In this document: positions 16,237 through 26,017 of the stretch, piece after piece
Position numbering within the stretch: the first letter of the stretch is position 1
Layout of the letters: every line of letters starts with the position of its first letter
NCBI RefSeq assembly: GCF_022549785.1
Contig: NZ_JAKZGO010000001.1
Location: 456,101-520,100 of the forward strand
Direction: 5' to 3'
DNA from: Belliella alkalica
Lineage (GTDB): Bacteria > Bacteroidota > Bacteroidia > Cytophagales > Cyclobacteriaceae
DNA length: 64,000 bases
The notes under the pieces: model-generated
What the model saw: the letters and a program-made list of their open reading frames with translations, nothing else
Database searches by the model: none
What the model was told of the DNA's origin: nothing
Program-made: the position numbers and the translations under genes

Positions 16237-17436
16237 ATGAAAAAAGTAGTATTAGCTTACAGCGGAGGATTAGACACAACTTTTTGCGCTCTCCATCTTT
16301 CCAAAGACCTTGGATATGAAGTTCACGCCGTATTGATCAATACAGGTGGATTCTCCCCTGAAGAACTAAACGAAACTGAAACAAGAGCAAATAGCCTTGG
16401 AATCTCATCATTTACAATTCTTGATGTCACCAAAACTTACTACCAAGAAGTAATTAAGTTTCTAGTATTTGGGAATGTATTGAAAAATCAAACTTACCCA
16501 CTTTCAGTATCTGCTGAGAGAATCTTACAAGCAAAAACTTTAGCAGAATATGCTAAGAAAATTGGAGCCAAATGTGTAGCCCATGGCAGCACCGGCGCTG
16601 GAAATGACCAAGTAAGATTCGATATGATTTTCCAAACGATCGTTCCAGATATTGAGATAATCACCCCTATCCGTGACCTTAAACTAAGCAGAGAAGCAGA
16701 AATAGAATATCTCAAAAAACATGGTGTTTCCATGAATTTTGAAAAGGCAGCCTACTCTATCAACAAAGGTATTTGGGGAACTTCAGTAGGAGGAAAAGAA
16801 ACATTGACTTCAAGTCAAACACTTCCAGAAGCTGCTTGGCCAACTCCTGCTACAAAAACCAATTCAGAAGAGATTTCTCTTACATTTGAAAAAGGTGAAT
16901 TGATCGGAGTAAATGATAAGAAATATGAAAACTCCGTGGACGCAATCCTTAAGGTAAATGAACTAGCCGCTCCTTATGGAATAGGCAGAGATATTCATGT
17001 TGGGGATACAATTATCGGTATCAAAGGTCGTGTAGGATTCGAAGCAGCAGCCCCTTTGATCATAATCAAATCCCATCAATTATTAGAAAAACATACATTG
17101 ACGAAGTGGCAAACATTTTGGAAGAACCAAATTTCTGAGTTCTATGGCAACCACTTACATGAGGGACATTACTTAGATCCAGTTATGAGAAATTTAGAAG
17201 CATTCTTAGCAGATAGCCAAGAATTTGTATCAGGAAAAGTCAAAGTATCGCTCCACCCTTATAGATTCCAGCTCATTGGTATCGAGTCTGAGCATGACTT
17301 GATGGCTTCCAAATTTGGTAGCTATGGAGAAATGAACAAAGGATATACAGCTGAAGATGTAAAAGGTTTCACAAGAATTTTGGGCAACCAAACCGCTATT
17401 TTCCATCAAGTAAACAAGAGTGACAATGAAAATTAA
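16237..17436 (+). CDS. argG: Argininosuccinate synthase
   Basis: ArgG joins citrulline and aspartate with ATP to make argininosuccinate in the cytoplasm. The ATP pyrophosphatase P-loop AYSGGLDTT is at residues 5-13, and AHGSTGAGNDQVRF, the citrulline/aspartate site, follows near residue 110. The 399-residue length is normal. It lies 35 bp after the GNAT gene, and its end overlaps argC by 11 bp, indicating coupled translation. Confidence 0.98.
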   Translation: MKKVVLAYSGGLDTTFCALHLSKDLGYEVHAVLINTGGFSPEELNETETRANSLGISSFTILDVTKTYYQEVIKFLVFGNVLKNQTYPLSVSAERILQAKTLAEYAKKIGAKCVAHGSTGAGNDQVRFDMIFQTIVPDIEIITPIRDLKLSREAEIEYLKKHGVSMNFEKAAYSINKGIWGTSVGGKETLTSSQTLPEAAWPTPATKTNSEEISLTFEKGELIGVNDKKYENSVDAILKVNELAAPYGIGRDIHVGDTIIGIKGRVGFEAAAPLIIIKSHQLLEKHTLTKWQTFWKNQISEFYGNHLHEGHYLDPVMRNLEAFLADSQEFVSGKVKVSLHPYRFQLIGIESEHDLMASKFGSYGEMNKGYTAEDVKGFTRILGNQTAIFHQVNKSDNEN

Positions 17437-18391
17437 GGTAGCAGTCATTGGCGCAGCAGGATATACAGGAGGAGAGTTATTGAGACTTTTGGTTCATCAT
17501 CCCAATGTTGAATTAGCATATATCCATAGCAATAGTCAAAAAGGAAAAACAGCCTCAGAAGTACATCCTGATCTGATTGGCGACATAGATCTGATTTTCA
17601 CTGACAAAGTAAGCACTGAGGGAATAGAAGCTGTATTCTTAGGGCTTCCGCATGGAGAGACCAAAGGATTTTTGGAAGAAAACAAGTTTGCAGAAGACAC
17701 CATCATCATCGATTTGAGCACAGATTTCAGGGATGAAAGCAACGATTTCGTATATGGTCTTCCAGAAGTCAACAAAGAAAAAGTAAAAGCAGCAAAAAAG
17801 ATAGCCAACCCTGGCTGTTTCGCAACTGGTATTCAACTAGCCCTTGCTCCTGCTATTTCTAAAGGATGGGTTAAAGATACAATCCATGTCTCGGGTATCA
17901 CAGGAAGTACTGGTGCCGGAAAAAAGCTTGCCGAAACCTCCCATTTCAGCTACAGAAACAATAACACATCTGTATATAAGCTATTTACACATCAACACCT
18001 CAAAGAAATCAAACAAACCTTTGGGCAAATTCAAAGTGATTTCAATTCGGACATTCTTTTTGTTCCATACAGAGGGAATTTTGCCAGAGGTATCTGGATC
18101 ACCGCATATTTCCCTTTCGAAGGAAGTCTTGATGAAGCATATGAGACTTATGAAGCTTTTTATAAAAACGCTCCATTTACACATGTATCCAAAAAAGATA
18201 TTGACCTCAAACAAGCAGTCAACACCAACAAATGTATCATTCATTTGGAAAAAGAAAATGGTCAATTAGTCGTCTATTCGGCTATTGACAATCTATTGAA
18301 AGGTGCGTCTGGACAAGCAGTGCAAAACTTCAATTTAGCATTTGGAATTGAAGAATATACTGGGTTAAAACTTAAAAGTATAGCTTTTTAA
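17426..18391 (+). CDS. argC: N-acyl-gamma-glutamyl-phosphate reductase
   Basis: ArgC reduces N-acyl-glutamyl phosphate to the semialdehyde with NADPH. The Rossmann start VAVIGAAGYTGGELLRLL is typical, and the catalytic cysteine sits in IANPGCFATG; GITGSTGAGKK follows. I start at the ATG at 17426 (MKIKVAVIG) rather than the in-frame GTG at 17420, because it matches the family N-terminus and overlaps argG by 11 bp. With 321 residues it belongs to the usual size class. In this lineage the acyl group may be succinyl instead of acetyl. Confidence 0.97.
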   Translation: MKIKVAVIGAAGYTGGELLRLLVHHPNVELAYIHSNSQKGKTASEVHPDLIGDIDLIFTDKVSTEGIEAVFLGLPHGETKGFLEENKFAEDTIIIDLSTDFRDESNDFVYGLPEVNKEKVKAAKKIANPGCFATGIQLALAPAISKGWVKDTIHVSGITGSTGAGKKLAETSHFSYRNNNTSVYKLFTHQHLKEIKQTFGQIQSDFNSDILFVPYRGNFARGIWITAYFPFEGSLDEAYETYEAFYKNAPFTHVSKKDIDLKQAVNTNKCIIHLEKENGQLVVYSAIDNLLKGASGQAVQNFNLAFGIEEYTGLKLKSIAF

Positions 18392-18402
18392 CACTTAGGA
18401 AA

Positions 18403-19533
18403 ATGAATTTATTTGACGTTTACCCCTTAATCAACGTTACCCCAGTCAAAGCCTCAGGTTCAAATTTATGGGATGAAAATGGTGTAGAGTATCTTGATTT
18501 GTATGGTGGTCATGCTGTGATTTCTGTTGGACATGCGCACCCTCACTTTAATCAGCGAATCAAAGATCAATTAGATCAAATCACCTTTTATTCAAATTCG
18601 GTACATATACCTATTCAAAAAAAACTAGCTTCAAAACTAGGAGAACTATCAGGGTATCCAGACTTCAATTTATTCCTATGCAATTCTGGAGCTGAAGCCA
18701 ATGAGAATGCATTAAAGCTTGCTTCATTTGTTACAGGCAAGTCTGGATTCATTTCGTTTTCAGGGGCTTTTCATGGAAGGACTTCAGGAGCAGTAGTGCT
18801 TACTGACAATCCTAAAATCATTGCACCAAATAATCAGCGCTCGGATGTACATATTCTTCCTTGGAATGATATTGATGCAGTAAAAAAGCAATTTGACAAA
18901 GGAAATATTGCTGGAATAATAATAGAAGGAATTCAAGGTGTTGGTGGTATTCATGTTCCAAATCCAGATTTTCTTCTGGAAATTTCAGATTTGTGCAAGA
19001 AAAATGGTGCAAAACTAATCCTAGATGAAGTTCAATCAGGTTATGGTAGAACTGGTAAGTTCTTTGCACATCAGTGGGTAGAAGAGCTTGTTCCTGACCT
19101 TATCACCATGGCAAAAGGAATGGGAAATGGCTATCCAATTGGAGGGGTTCTAATCCATCCAGAAATCGAAGCTAGCTATGGACTCCTAGGTACAACTTTT
19201 GGAGGAAACCATTTGGCCTGTGCAGCTGGACTGGCTGTTTTGGAAATCATCGAATTTGAAAACCTGATGGAAAAAGCTTTGGAATCAGGAGAGTTTTTGA
19301 TGAAAAACCTATCTAGTATAAAGGGAGTAAAAGAGGTCCGTGGAAAGGGCTTGATGATAGGTTTGGATTTGGACAAAGAATCCGCTCCAATCCGTTCTGA
19401 ATTAGTAAATAAATACAAAATATTCACGGGAAGTTCAGCAGGAAAACATACAATTCGTTTGCTTCCTCCTTTAAATATTGAAATTAATCAGCTATCTTCG
19501 TTTTTGATCTGTTTAAAAGAGATTTTGAATTAA
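18403..19533 (+). CDS. argD: Acetylornithine/succinylornithine aminotransferase
   Basis: ArgD is a PLP-dependent class III aminotransferase that converts the N-acyl glutamate semialdehyde to N-acylornithine using glutamate. CNSGAEANENALKLA binds the cofactor phosphate, LILDEVQSGYGRTGK holds the conserved Asp, and the Schiff-base lysine is in TMAKGMGNGYPIGG. The 376-residue length is typical. It follows argC by 11 bp in the operon. Confidence 0.97.
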   Translation: MNLFDVYPLINVTPVKASGSNLWDENGVEYLDLYGGHAVISVGHAHPHFNQRIKDQLDQITFYSNSVHIPIQKKLASKLGELSGYPDFNLFLCNSGAEANENALKLASFVTGKSGFISFSGAFHGRTSGAVVLTDNPKIIAPNNQRSDVHILPWNDIDAVKKQFDKGNIAGIIIEGIQGVGGIHVPNPDFLLEISDLCKKNGAKLILDEVQSGYGRTGKFFAHQWVEELVPDLITMAKGMGNGYPIGGVLIHPEIEASYGLLGTTFGGNHLACAAGLAVLEIIEFENLMEKALESGEFLMKNLSSIKGVKEVRGKGLMIGLDLDKESAPIRSELVNKYKIFTGSSAGKHTIRLLPPLNIEINQLSSFLICLKEILN

Positions 19534-19641
19534 ATAGATTTTATATAGCATAAATGCAATTTTATTTTAATAAATACATCTATTCCTTAATATTTCAGTA
19601 ATTAAAATAATTGAAGATTTCTCTTCAATGGTATTTATCTC

Positions 19642-20586
19642 ATGAAGCATTTCACTCAATTTGAAAATAAAAGTCTTGCAGAACAGCTTATTGAAGAAGC
19701 TTTAAAATACAAAACCGACCCACGTCAACATATCTCAAAAGGACTTGGAAAAAGAGTTGGTTGTATTTTCTTGAACCCATCACTAAGAACCCGCGCAAGT
19801 ACACAAATTGCTGCCTTAAACTTAGGTATGGAACCGATAGTGATGAACATGGACAAGGAAGGTTGGGCATTGGAGATGCAAGAAGGGGCCGTTATGAACA
19901 AAAGTACTGTCGAACATATCAAAGATGCTGCTGCTGTTTTGGGGACTTACTTCGATGTATTGGCGATTCGAGCTTTTCCTTCTTTATCAAACAAACAAGA
20001 AGATTCAGAAGATTTCGTCTTCAATCAGTTTATAAAATACTCCGGAGTACCTGTCATTAGTTTAGAAAGTGCCATCAGACATCCATTGCAAAGCTTGGCT
20101 GATATGATCACAATCCAAGAAAACATCATTGCAGGACATAAACCAAAAGTTGTCTTGACTTGGGCCCCACATATCAAAGCTATTCCCCATGCTGTGGCAA
20201 ATTCATTTGCCGAATGGGCTATTGGCTGCGGACATGATTTGACTATTGCCCATCCAGAAGGTTATGGTTTAGATTCGAAATTTACAAAAGGAGCAAAAAT
20301 CGAATATAACCAACAAAAAGCCTTAGTCGATGCAGATTTTGTGTATGTAAAAAATTGGTCAGCTTTTGATGATTATGGCAAAATCCATTGTACAGACACA
20401 TCTTGGATGCTCACTGAAAAGCATTTCAAGAATGCCAAAAACGCAAAAGTGATGCATTGCCTTCCTGTAAGGAGAAATGTCGAGTTATCTGATGAAATCC
20501 TCGATGGAAGCAGAAGTCTTGTCCAAAAACAAGCTGAAAACAGAATTTATGCTGCTCAAGCAGTTTTAAGTAAAATAATTGAATAA
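19642..20586 (+). CDS. argF': N-acylornithine (acetyl- or succinyl-) carbamoyltransferase
   Basis: This enzyme transfers a carbamoyl group to N-acylornithine, the Bacteroidota/Xanthomonas variant of the arginine pathway that acts before deacylation. The carbamoyl-phosphate loop SLRTR is at 47-51, with HPLQSLADM later and HCLPVRRNVELSDE near the C-terminus. The HCLPVRR form, in place of the HCLP-x-D/F-H seen in ordinary OTCases, fits the N-acyl class. Whether the substrate is acetyl- or succinylornithine cannot be fixed by eye. A 108-bp gap separates it from argD. Confidence 0.9.
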   Translation: MKHFTQFENKSLAEQLIEEALKYKTDPRQHISKGLGKRVGCIFLNPSLRTRASTQIAALNLGMEPIVMNMDKEGWALEMQEGAVMNKSTVEHIKDAAAVLGTYFDVLAIRAFPSLSNKQEDSEDFVFNQFIKYSGVPVISLESAIRHPLQSLADMITIQENIIAGHKPKVVLTWAPHIKAIPHAVANSFAEWAIGCGHDLTIAHPEGYGLDSKFTKGAKIEYNQQKALVDADFVYVKNWSAFDDYGKIHCTDTSWMLTEKHFKNAKNAKVMHCLPVRRNVELSDEILDGSRSLVQKQAENRIYAAQAVLSKIIE

Positions 20587-20612
20587 TTAAATAGCTCAAA
20601 CCTACCACAACC

Positions 20613-21413
20613 ATGAATATCAGCATAATCAAAATTGGAGGGAATGTCATAGACTTTCCCGAAAAACTAGATGAATTTCTTTATTTGTTCTCGAGATTTC
20701 CAGGAAAAAAGATCCTTATACACGGAGGCGGTGTCTTGGCATCCAAATTCGGTGAAAGTATGGGAGTAATGCCCGAAATGGTCGATGGAAGAAGAATTAC
20801 AGATAAAGACACCCTTGATATTGTCACCATGGTCTATGCCGGACTTATCAACAAGCAAATCGTCGCCAAACTCCAAAAACTAAAGCAAAATGCACTTGGT
20901 ATGACTGGCGCAGATGGAAACCTTATCCGATCAAAGAAAAGACCTATTAAAACCATTGACTATGGTTTCGTTGGAGATATTCAAGAAGTGAATACTGACT
21001 TGATCGGAACACTTTTAGACGAAAATATCATCCCTGTGATATGTGCCATCACACATGACAAAAAAGGACAACTACTCAATACCAATGCTGATAGCATTTC
21101 TTCTGAATTGGCAGTAGCCCTTTCTGGTAAGCATAAAGTCAATCTATATTACTGCTTCAACAAAGCGGGTGTTTTGATTGATGAGAAAAATGACGATTCC
21201 ATCGTACCATTGATCAATGAAGATATCTACTCAGAATTGAGAAAAGAAAATGTAATCCATTCTGGAATGATCCCAAAACTTGACAATGCTTTTGCAGCCT
21301 TGAATAAAGGTGTCAATCAGGTTTGGATTGGCAAAGCGGAAAATCTTCTTTTGGCAGCCAAAGGAAAAGTCTCCGGGACAAATATAGAAAAGCATAGATA
21401 CGATCTATATTGA
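20613..21413 (+). CDS. argB: N-acetylglutamate (N-acylglutamate) kinase
   Basis: ArgB phosphorylates N-acylglutamate, the second step of the pathway. It is an amino-acid-kinase-fold protein of 266 residues. The N-terminal KIGGN and the glycine-rich ILIHGGGVLASKFGESMG bind ATP and substrate, and NTNADSISSELAVALSG contacts the nucleotide. It starts 26 bp after the carbamoyltransferase. It lacks the N-terminal helix found in arginine-inhibited hexameric kinases, so feedback inhibition may rest elsewhere. Confidence 0.95.
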   Translation: MNISIIKIGGNVIDFPEKLDEFLYLFSRFPGKKILIHGGGVLASKFGESMGVMPEMVDGRRITDKDTLDIVTMVYAGLINKQIVAKLQKLKQNALGMTGADGNLIRSKKRPIKTIDYGFVGDIQEVNTDLIGTLLDENIIPVICAITHDKKGQLLNTNADSISSELAVALSGKHKVNLYYCFNKAGVLIDEKNDDSIVPLINEDIYSELRKENVIHSGMIPKLDNAFAALNKGVNQVWIGKAENLLLAAKGKVSGTNIEKHRYDLY

Positions 21414-21577
21414 TTTGAAAAGTCGAAATTTATTTCTCTAAGACAGCAGTTCCTATCAAGTAAACTGGAATATCCTTTTCTGACATTCGAGAAAATCCCA
21501 ATTATAAGGTATTGAATATGTTAATCTTAATCATCAACCTCAAATTCTTTTGAAGCCAAAAAGTTGATTGAAAATTT

Positions 21578-22657
21578 ATGGAGTCAAACATTATAAGTAG
21601 CAGCACATATTCGGATAAAGCAATTTCATTACTGAAGGATCTGATCAAAATACCTTCTTTCAGCAAGGAAGAATCTTTGACTGCAGATATAATTGTTACT
21701 TTCCTTGATATGCATCAAATCTCTTCCAAAAGAAGTGGAAATAATATCATTGCCTACAACAAGCATTTTGATGTAAGCAAACCATCCATTTTGCTCAATT
21801 CCCATCATGATACCGTCAAACCAAATTCAGGATACACTAAAAATCCTTTTGAAGCCAGAATTGAAGATGGAAAACTATTTGGATTGGGAAGCAATGATGC
21901 TGGTGGATGCTTGGTTTGTTTGATCCAAACCTTTATCCATTATTATCCTCAAAATCTCCCCTACAACATCATCTTAGTAGCAAGTGCAGAAGAAGAAATA
22001 TCAGGAAAAAATGGTATTGAAAGCATTGTAAATCAGCTTCCAAAAATTGAATTGGCAATAGTTGGGGAACCTACATTGATGCAGATGGCTGTTGCTGAAA
22101 AAGGGTTGATGGTATTAGACGCAGTAGTCAAAGGAAGGGCTGGTCATGCTGCAAGAGAAGAGGGTGAAAATGCCATTTACAAAGCTTTGGAAGATCTGAA
22201 CACCATCAAAAACTATCAGTTTGAAAAAGAATCCAAATTCTTGGGTAAAACGAAAGTTTCAGCCACAATCATCCAAGCTGGAAGTCAACACAATGTAGTT
22301 CCTGATACTTGTACTTACACTTTGGATGTGCGAGTTACAGATAGCTACACATTGGAAGAAGCATTGATTGAGTTGAATACAGTACTCAAAGCTGAATTGA
22401 CTCCAAGGTCTATGCGACTCAACTCTTCCAAAGTCCCTCAAGACCACAAAATACTAAAAGTAGCAATCGAATTGAATCTTGTTCAATATGGTAGCCCTAC
22501 CCTGTCTGATCAAGCGCTGATTCCTTTCCCTTCAATAAAAATAGGCCCTGGAGATTCGGCAAGATCACATACTCCTGATGAATATATTTACATTGAAGAA
22601 ATCCATTCAGGCATAGAAGGTTACATAAATCTTTTAAATACCTATATCTTTGATTAA
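21578..22657 (+). CDS. argE: M20 deacylase, N-acylornithine/N-acylcitrulline deacylase
   Basis: This is a zinc-dependent M20-family amidohydrolase that removes the acyl group in arginine synthesis. With an N-acylornithine carbamoyltransferase in the operon, the substrate should be N-acylcitrulline. Metal ligands are visible: His in NSHHDTVKP, Asp in LGSNDAGG, Glu-Glu in ASAEEEISG, Glu in IVGEPT and a C-terminal His in RSHTPDEY. The 359-residue length fits. A 164-bp gap from argB holds no gene. Confidence 0.92.
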   Translation: MESNIISSSTYSDKAISLLKDLIKIPSFSKEESLTADIIVTFLDMHQISSKRSGNNIIAYNKHFDVSKPSILLNSHHDTVKPNSGYTKNPFEARIEDGKLFGLGSNDAGGCLVCLIQTFIHYYPQNLPYNIILVASAEEEISGKNGIESIVNQLPKIELAIVGEPTLMQMAVAEKGLMVLDAVVKGRAGHAAREEGENAIYKALEDLNTIKNYQFEKESKFLGKTKVSATIIQAGSQHNVVPDTCTYTLDVRVTDSYTLEEALIELNTVLKAELTPRSMRLNSSKVPQDHKILKVAIELNLVQYGSPTLSDQALIPFPSIKIGPGDSARSHTPDEYIYIEEIHSGIEGYINLLNTYIFD

Positions 22658-22829
22658 TCAAAATCCTATGTCGTTTAGATTTGGTCTGTGAGGTTTTTTG
22701 TTAAAGATAGAATTTAAACTTTTTTTGGCAAAAAAGCTATCAATAGTTTCCAACTTAACAAGCCTCGTTTCTTGACCAAACAGCATTTAATCAAAATCCC
22801 ACAATCTAATAAAGAAGCACATTCCAACT

Positions 22830-24170
22830 ATGAAACTTTGGCAAAAAGATAAGACAAGTAAAAAAGAAGTTGAATCATTTACAATTGGTAGAGATCCAGA
22901 ATTTGATATCCTCTTAGCTCCTTTTGATGTATTAGGTTCAATGGCTCATGCCGTAATGCTAGAGAAAATCGGTCTTTTGACTGCTGAAGAACTATCTATA
23001 TTGAGAAAAGGATTGAAGGATATTTATCTAGAAATAGAAAAAGGACAATTTCAGATTGAAGAAGGAGTTGAAGACGTCCATTCACAAGTTGAATTTTTAC
23101 TAACTCAACGATTCGGTGACGTTGGGAAGAAACTTCATAGTGGAAGATCCAGAAATGATCAGGTTTTGGTGGACTTGAAGCTTTACTATAGAGCAGTGAT
23201 TAGAGAATTGGTAGAAGAAGTTCAAGAATTGTTTACTCTACTTCAAAGCCTATCTGAAAAGCATAAAAATAACCTGATGCCAGGCTATACGCATACCCAA
23301 CTTGCAATGCCTTCATCATTTGGGCTGTGGTTCGGTTCATTTGCAGAAAGCCTGACTGAAGACTTGGATTTACTTCATGCCGCTTATAATCTTTCGAACA
23401 AGAACCCACTAGGTTCAGCTGCTGGATATGGTTCTTCATTCCCACTTGACAGAACACTCACGACAAGTTTGCTTGGCTTTGAGGATCTTCACCACAATGT
23501 AATCAATGCCCAAAATAGCCGAGGAAAAACAGAAAAAACAATTGCATATGCCATTGCTGGAATTGCAGGTACTCTAAACAAATTGGCAGCTGATATTTGT
23601 ATTTATATGAATCAGCATTTTGGTTTCCTAACTTTTCCTGATGAGCTTACTACAGGAAGCAGCATCATGCCACACAAAAAGAACCCTGATGTATTTGAAT
23701 TGATCAGAGCAAAAACAAATCAAATTCAATCAATTCCTAGTACAGTAACCCTTCAGCTTACCAACATGACGACGGGTTATCATAGAGACTTACAGTTATT
23801 GAAAGAATCTATTTTCCCAGGTGTGGAAATGACCTTAGATTGTATCAAAATGACAACATTTATGCTGAAAGAAGTGAAAATCAAAGAGCAAATTTTGAAA
23901 GACACCTTTTATAAGCATGTATTTTCTGTGGAAGTTGTAAATGAATTGGTTTTACAAGGTGTACCTTTTAGAGATGCTTACAAAAAAGTTGGTATGGACA
24001 TTGAAAAAGATGACTTTTCACCAAATCAAGAAAATGTAAAACATACACATGAAGGTAGTATTGGGAACCTGTGTACCAAAGAAATCAAGGTGAAAATGGA
24101 TAATGCAATTGCCAAGTTCGAATTTGAAAAAGTGAATCAAGCTTTGGAAAGTCTGATTAGTAATTCTTAA
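22830..24170 (+). CDS. argH: Argininosuccinate lyase
   Basis: ArgH splits argininosuccinate into arginine and fumarate, the last step. The fumarase/aspartase superfamily signature GSSIMPHKKNPD is present at about residues 270-281, with HSGRSRNDQV and GYTHTQLAMPSS before it. The 446-residue length is usual. It ends the arginine operon and is followed by a hairpin. Confidence 0.98.
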   Translation: MKLWQKDKTSKKEVESFTIGRDPEFDILLAPFDVLGSMAHAVMLEKIGLLTAEELSILRKGLKDIYLEIEKGQFQIEEGVEDVHSQVEFLLTQRFGDVGKKLHSGRSRNDQVLVDLKLYYRAVIRELVEEVQELFTLLQSLSEKHKNNLMPGYTHTQLAMPSSFGLWFGSFAESLTEDLDLLHAAYNLSNKNPLGSAAGYGSSFPLDRTLTTSLLGFEDLHHNVINAQNSRGKTEKTIAYAIAGIAGTLNKLAADICIYMNQHFGFLTFPDELTTGSSIMPHKKNPDVFELIRAKTNQIQSIPSTVTLQLTNMTTGYHRDLQLLKESIFPGVEMTLDCIKMTTFMLKEVKIKEQILKDTFYKHVFSVEVVNELVLQGVPFRDAYKKVGMDIEKDDFSPNQENVKHTHEGSIGNLCTKEIKVKMDNAIAKFEFEKVNQALESLISNS

Positions 24171-24200
24171 AGAAAGTATTAGCTAGATGCTATACTTTCT
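24171..24200. terminator. Hairpin ending the arginine operon
   Basis: AGAAAGTA (24171-24178) pairs with TACTTTCT (24193-24200), and TAGC with GCTA inside with one bulged T. It lies between converging argH and the YceI-like gene. The U-tail is weak. Confidence 0.55.
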
Positions 24201-24209
24201 ATCTCTGTT

Positions 24210-24731
24210 TCAAAATCCCAACTTAATTTCCAGATTCAATTGTTCTTCGACTTTGATCAAACCTCCAAGCTTGCTTGGAGGGCTTAGATCCAGTTCATCA
24301 AAGTTGATGGAAATCTTTCCAATCAATTGATCTTTGTGATTTTTCAACTTTAAAGATCTATATTCTAATTTTTTCCCTACCAAATTTACCTTCACATCAC
24401 AAGTATAGTCACTACCATTTTCACGTAGATTGTTGACAGTGACTTTAGCATGGGGATACTCGGTAGCTTTTATGGTTTTTCTGAAGTCTCTATTGAGCAA
24501 AAAATTACCACAACCAAAATCCTGAACCGGAATATCAAAAACTATTGGGTTGTTAAGCTTATTGCTATTGACAAAAAGCGTATCCTTAAAATTCTCGTTA
24601 GTATAGTTACAAGTGAATCCACCTAGAGAAGTCTGACCTGATACAGATATTTCTTTCTCAGTGATCACCAGCTTCTTTTCGCTTGAAGCTGTGTAACTAC
24701 ACATTAGAACAAGAATGATAAGGATACGCAT
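24210..24731 (-). CDS. YceI-like exported protein
   Basis: This is an exported protein of 173 residues with a short signal peptide. The fold appears to be that of YceI, a lipocalin-like barrel that binds isoprenoid-type lipids: the GQTSLGGFTCNY start parallels GTSTLHDWDM of the YceI protein encoded 1.3 kb upstream, and later strands and the ...EEQLNLEIKLGF end match the pattern. Similarity is weak, so this is a divergent member. It is the last gene of a YceI / beta-barrel / YceI operon, 14 bp after the barrel gene. Confidence 0.65.
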   Translation of the reverse strand: MRILIILVLMCSYTASSEKKLVITEKEISVSGQTSLGGFTCNYTNENFKDTLFVNSNKLNNPIVFDIPVQDFGCGNFLLNRDFRKTIKATEYPHAKVTVNNLRENGSDYTCDVKVNLVGKKLEYRSLKLKNHKDQLIGKISINFDELDLSPPSKLGGLIKVEEQLNLEIKLGF

Positions 24732-24744
24732 GGTTTTGGTTAAA

Positions 24745-26010
24745 TTAGAATCCTATTACACCTTCTATCATCAAGCCATTGAATTTTCCTCCATTTCGAA
24801 TATCTCCTGCTGCAAAGTCATTGTAATTTTGGCTAACATATTCAACTTTAGCTAAGATATTTTTGGTTACAAACCAGCCACCACCTATTTGAACTCTATC
24901 GATGCTGACATCACGGCCACCTGCTAGTTCACCACTAACTTTGTTATATCTAGCTGCTAGGTAAACATTTTCCTTGACACCTAACCTGTATACAGCGTCT
25001 GCACCGAGTTGATTCCATTTTCTATCAGCTTGTTCGTTTGCCGCTCTACCTTTTGATTGCTCAAAGTTACCGAATAATTCTAACCCTTTTATTTTCACAA
25101 ATGGATTCAAGACCATCGCCGTAATATTATCAGTCTGCCCTGGATTGAAACGTCCAGATGTAAAGTTTGCAGCTGTACTAGCTCCAACAGGATCCATAAC
25201 TAAATAATACCTTGATCCTGCTCTATCTCCACCCCAAAGTGTATTTCGTGCTGAGCCTTTAGTAGTGTACACAGATCCTGTTAACCTTACTCTTACATCA
25301 TCAGAAACATACTTATCATAACCCAATTTACCTATGAAATTCAGTTTTCTATCATCTGGTCTTGTGATTCCACCTTGGATTTCGCCACCGGTAACACCTA
25401 CCATAGCTAGGAACCCATTATTTTGGAAGAAAACCTCACCACCCACTTCAGTCGTGAATGCATCCATAATATAGTTTCCTATAAAAGGATTGTACATCGC
25501 GTTACCATTATCTGATCTTCTAAAATGTGCATCACCATAGTTGATTTCCATGTGACCTACACGAACAGTCAAATACTTGTCAAACCAATCTGTATTTCCT
25601 ATGTTCAAAAAGCTCAATTTGTCAACTTGCAAGAAACCTCCTTTTACCCAAGTTTCTGGATGGTGTCTTGAAGAAAGGTAAGTTACCAAATTCAATCTTA
25701 CACCATCAGCCAAAGCGACGTCGATGTTTAAGTTTGCAGTAGCAAGGTTCGTACCTGCTCCTATTTCGATCAATTCTGGAGAACCTGCTGCATTGCTGTG
25801 GCTCAAGCTTTGGAACTGCTGGGTGAAGTGACCTCCTACCCTTACTTTGATTCCATCATACGCTACCGTATCTGCTTTGCCTGTTTCGAATACATTGATT
25901 CCTCTTTGATCATAAGATCTCCAGAATTGCATATCTCTTTGGAGACCTTGGGCCATTACAGTGGATGATAAACCTGCAATAGCAATCAGCGTTAAAATTT
26001 GCTTTTTCAT
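24745..26010 (-). CDS. Outer-membrane beta-barrel (porin-like) protein
   Basis: This is an exported protein with a clear signal peptide (MKKQILTLIAIAGLSSTVMA) and a 400-residue mature part made of alternating beta strands, ending in a strand with C-terminal Phe (MIEGVIGF), as expected for an outer-membrane barrel. Segments such as VRVGGHFTQQFQ, YLTVRVGHMEINYGDAHFRR and YLAARYNKVSGEL are typical of Bacteroidota phosphate/porin-like barrels. It lies between two YceI-type genes with 7- and 13-bp gaps, implying a joint function. The ligand is unknown. Confidence 0.75.
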   Translation of the reverse strand: MKKQILTLIAIAGLSSTVMAQGLQRDMQFWRSYDQRGINVFETGKADTVAYDGIKVRVGGHFTQQFQSLSHSNAAGSPELIEIGAGTNLATANLNIDVALADGVRLNLVTYLSSRHHPETWVKGGFLQVDKLSFLNIGNTDWFDKYLTVRVGHMEINYGDAHFRRSDNGNAMYNPFIGNYIMDAFTTEVGGEVFFQNNGFLAMVGVTGGEIQGGITRPDDRKLNFIGKLGYDKYVSDDVRVRLTGSVYTTKGSARNTLWGGDRAGSRYYLVMDPVGASTAANFTSGRFNPGQTDNITAMVLNPFVKIKGLELFGNFEQSKGRAANEQADRKWNQLGADAVYRLGVKENVYLAARYNKVSGELAGGRDVSIDRVQIGGGWFVTKNILAKVEYVSQNYNDFAAGDIRNGGKFNGLMIEGVIGF

Positions 26011-26017
26011 TACTTTA

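Noticed and set aside
17420-17425. GTG start of argC
   Set aside because: The ATG at 17426 fits the ArgC N-terminus better.
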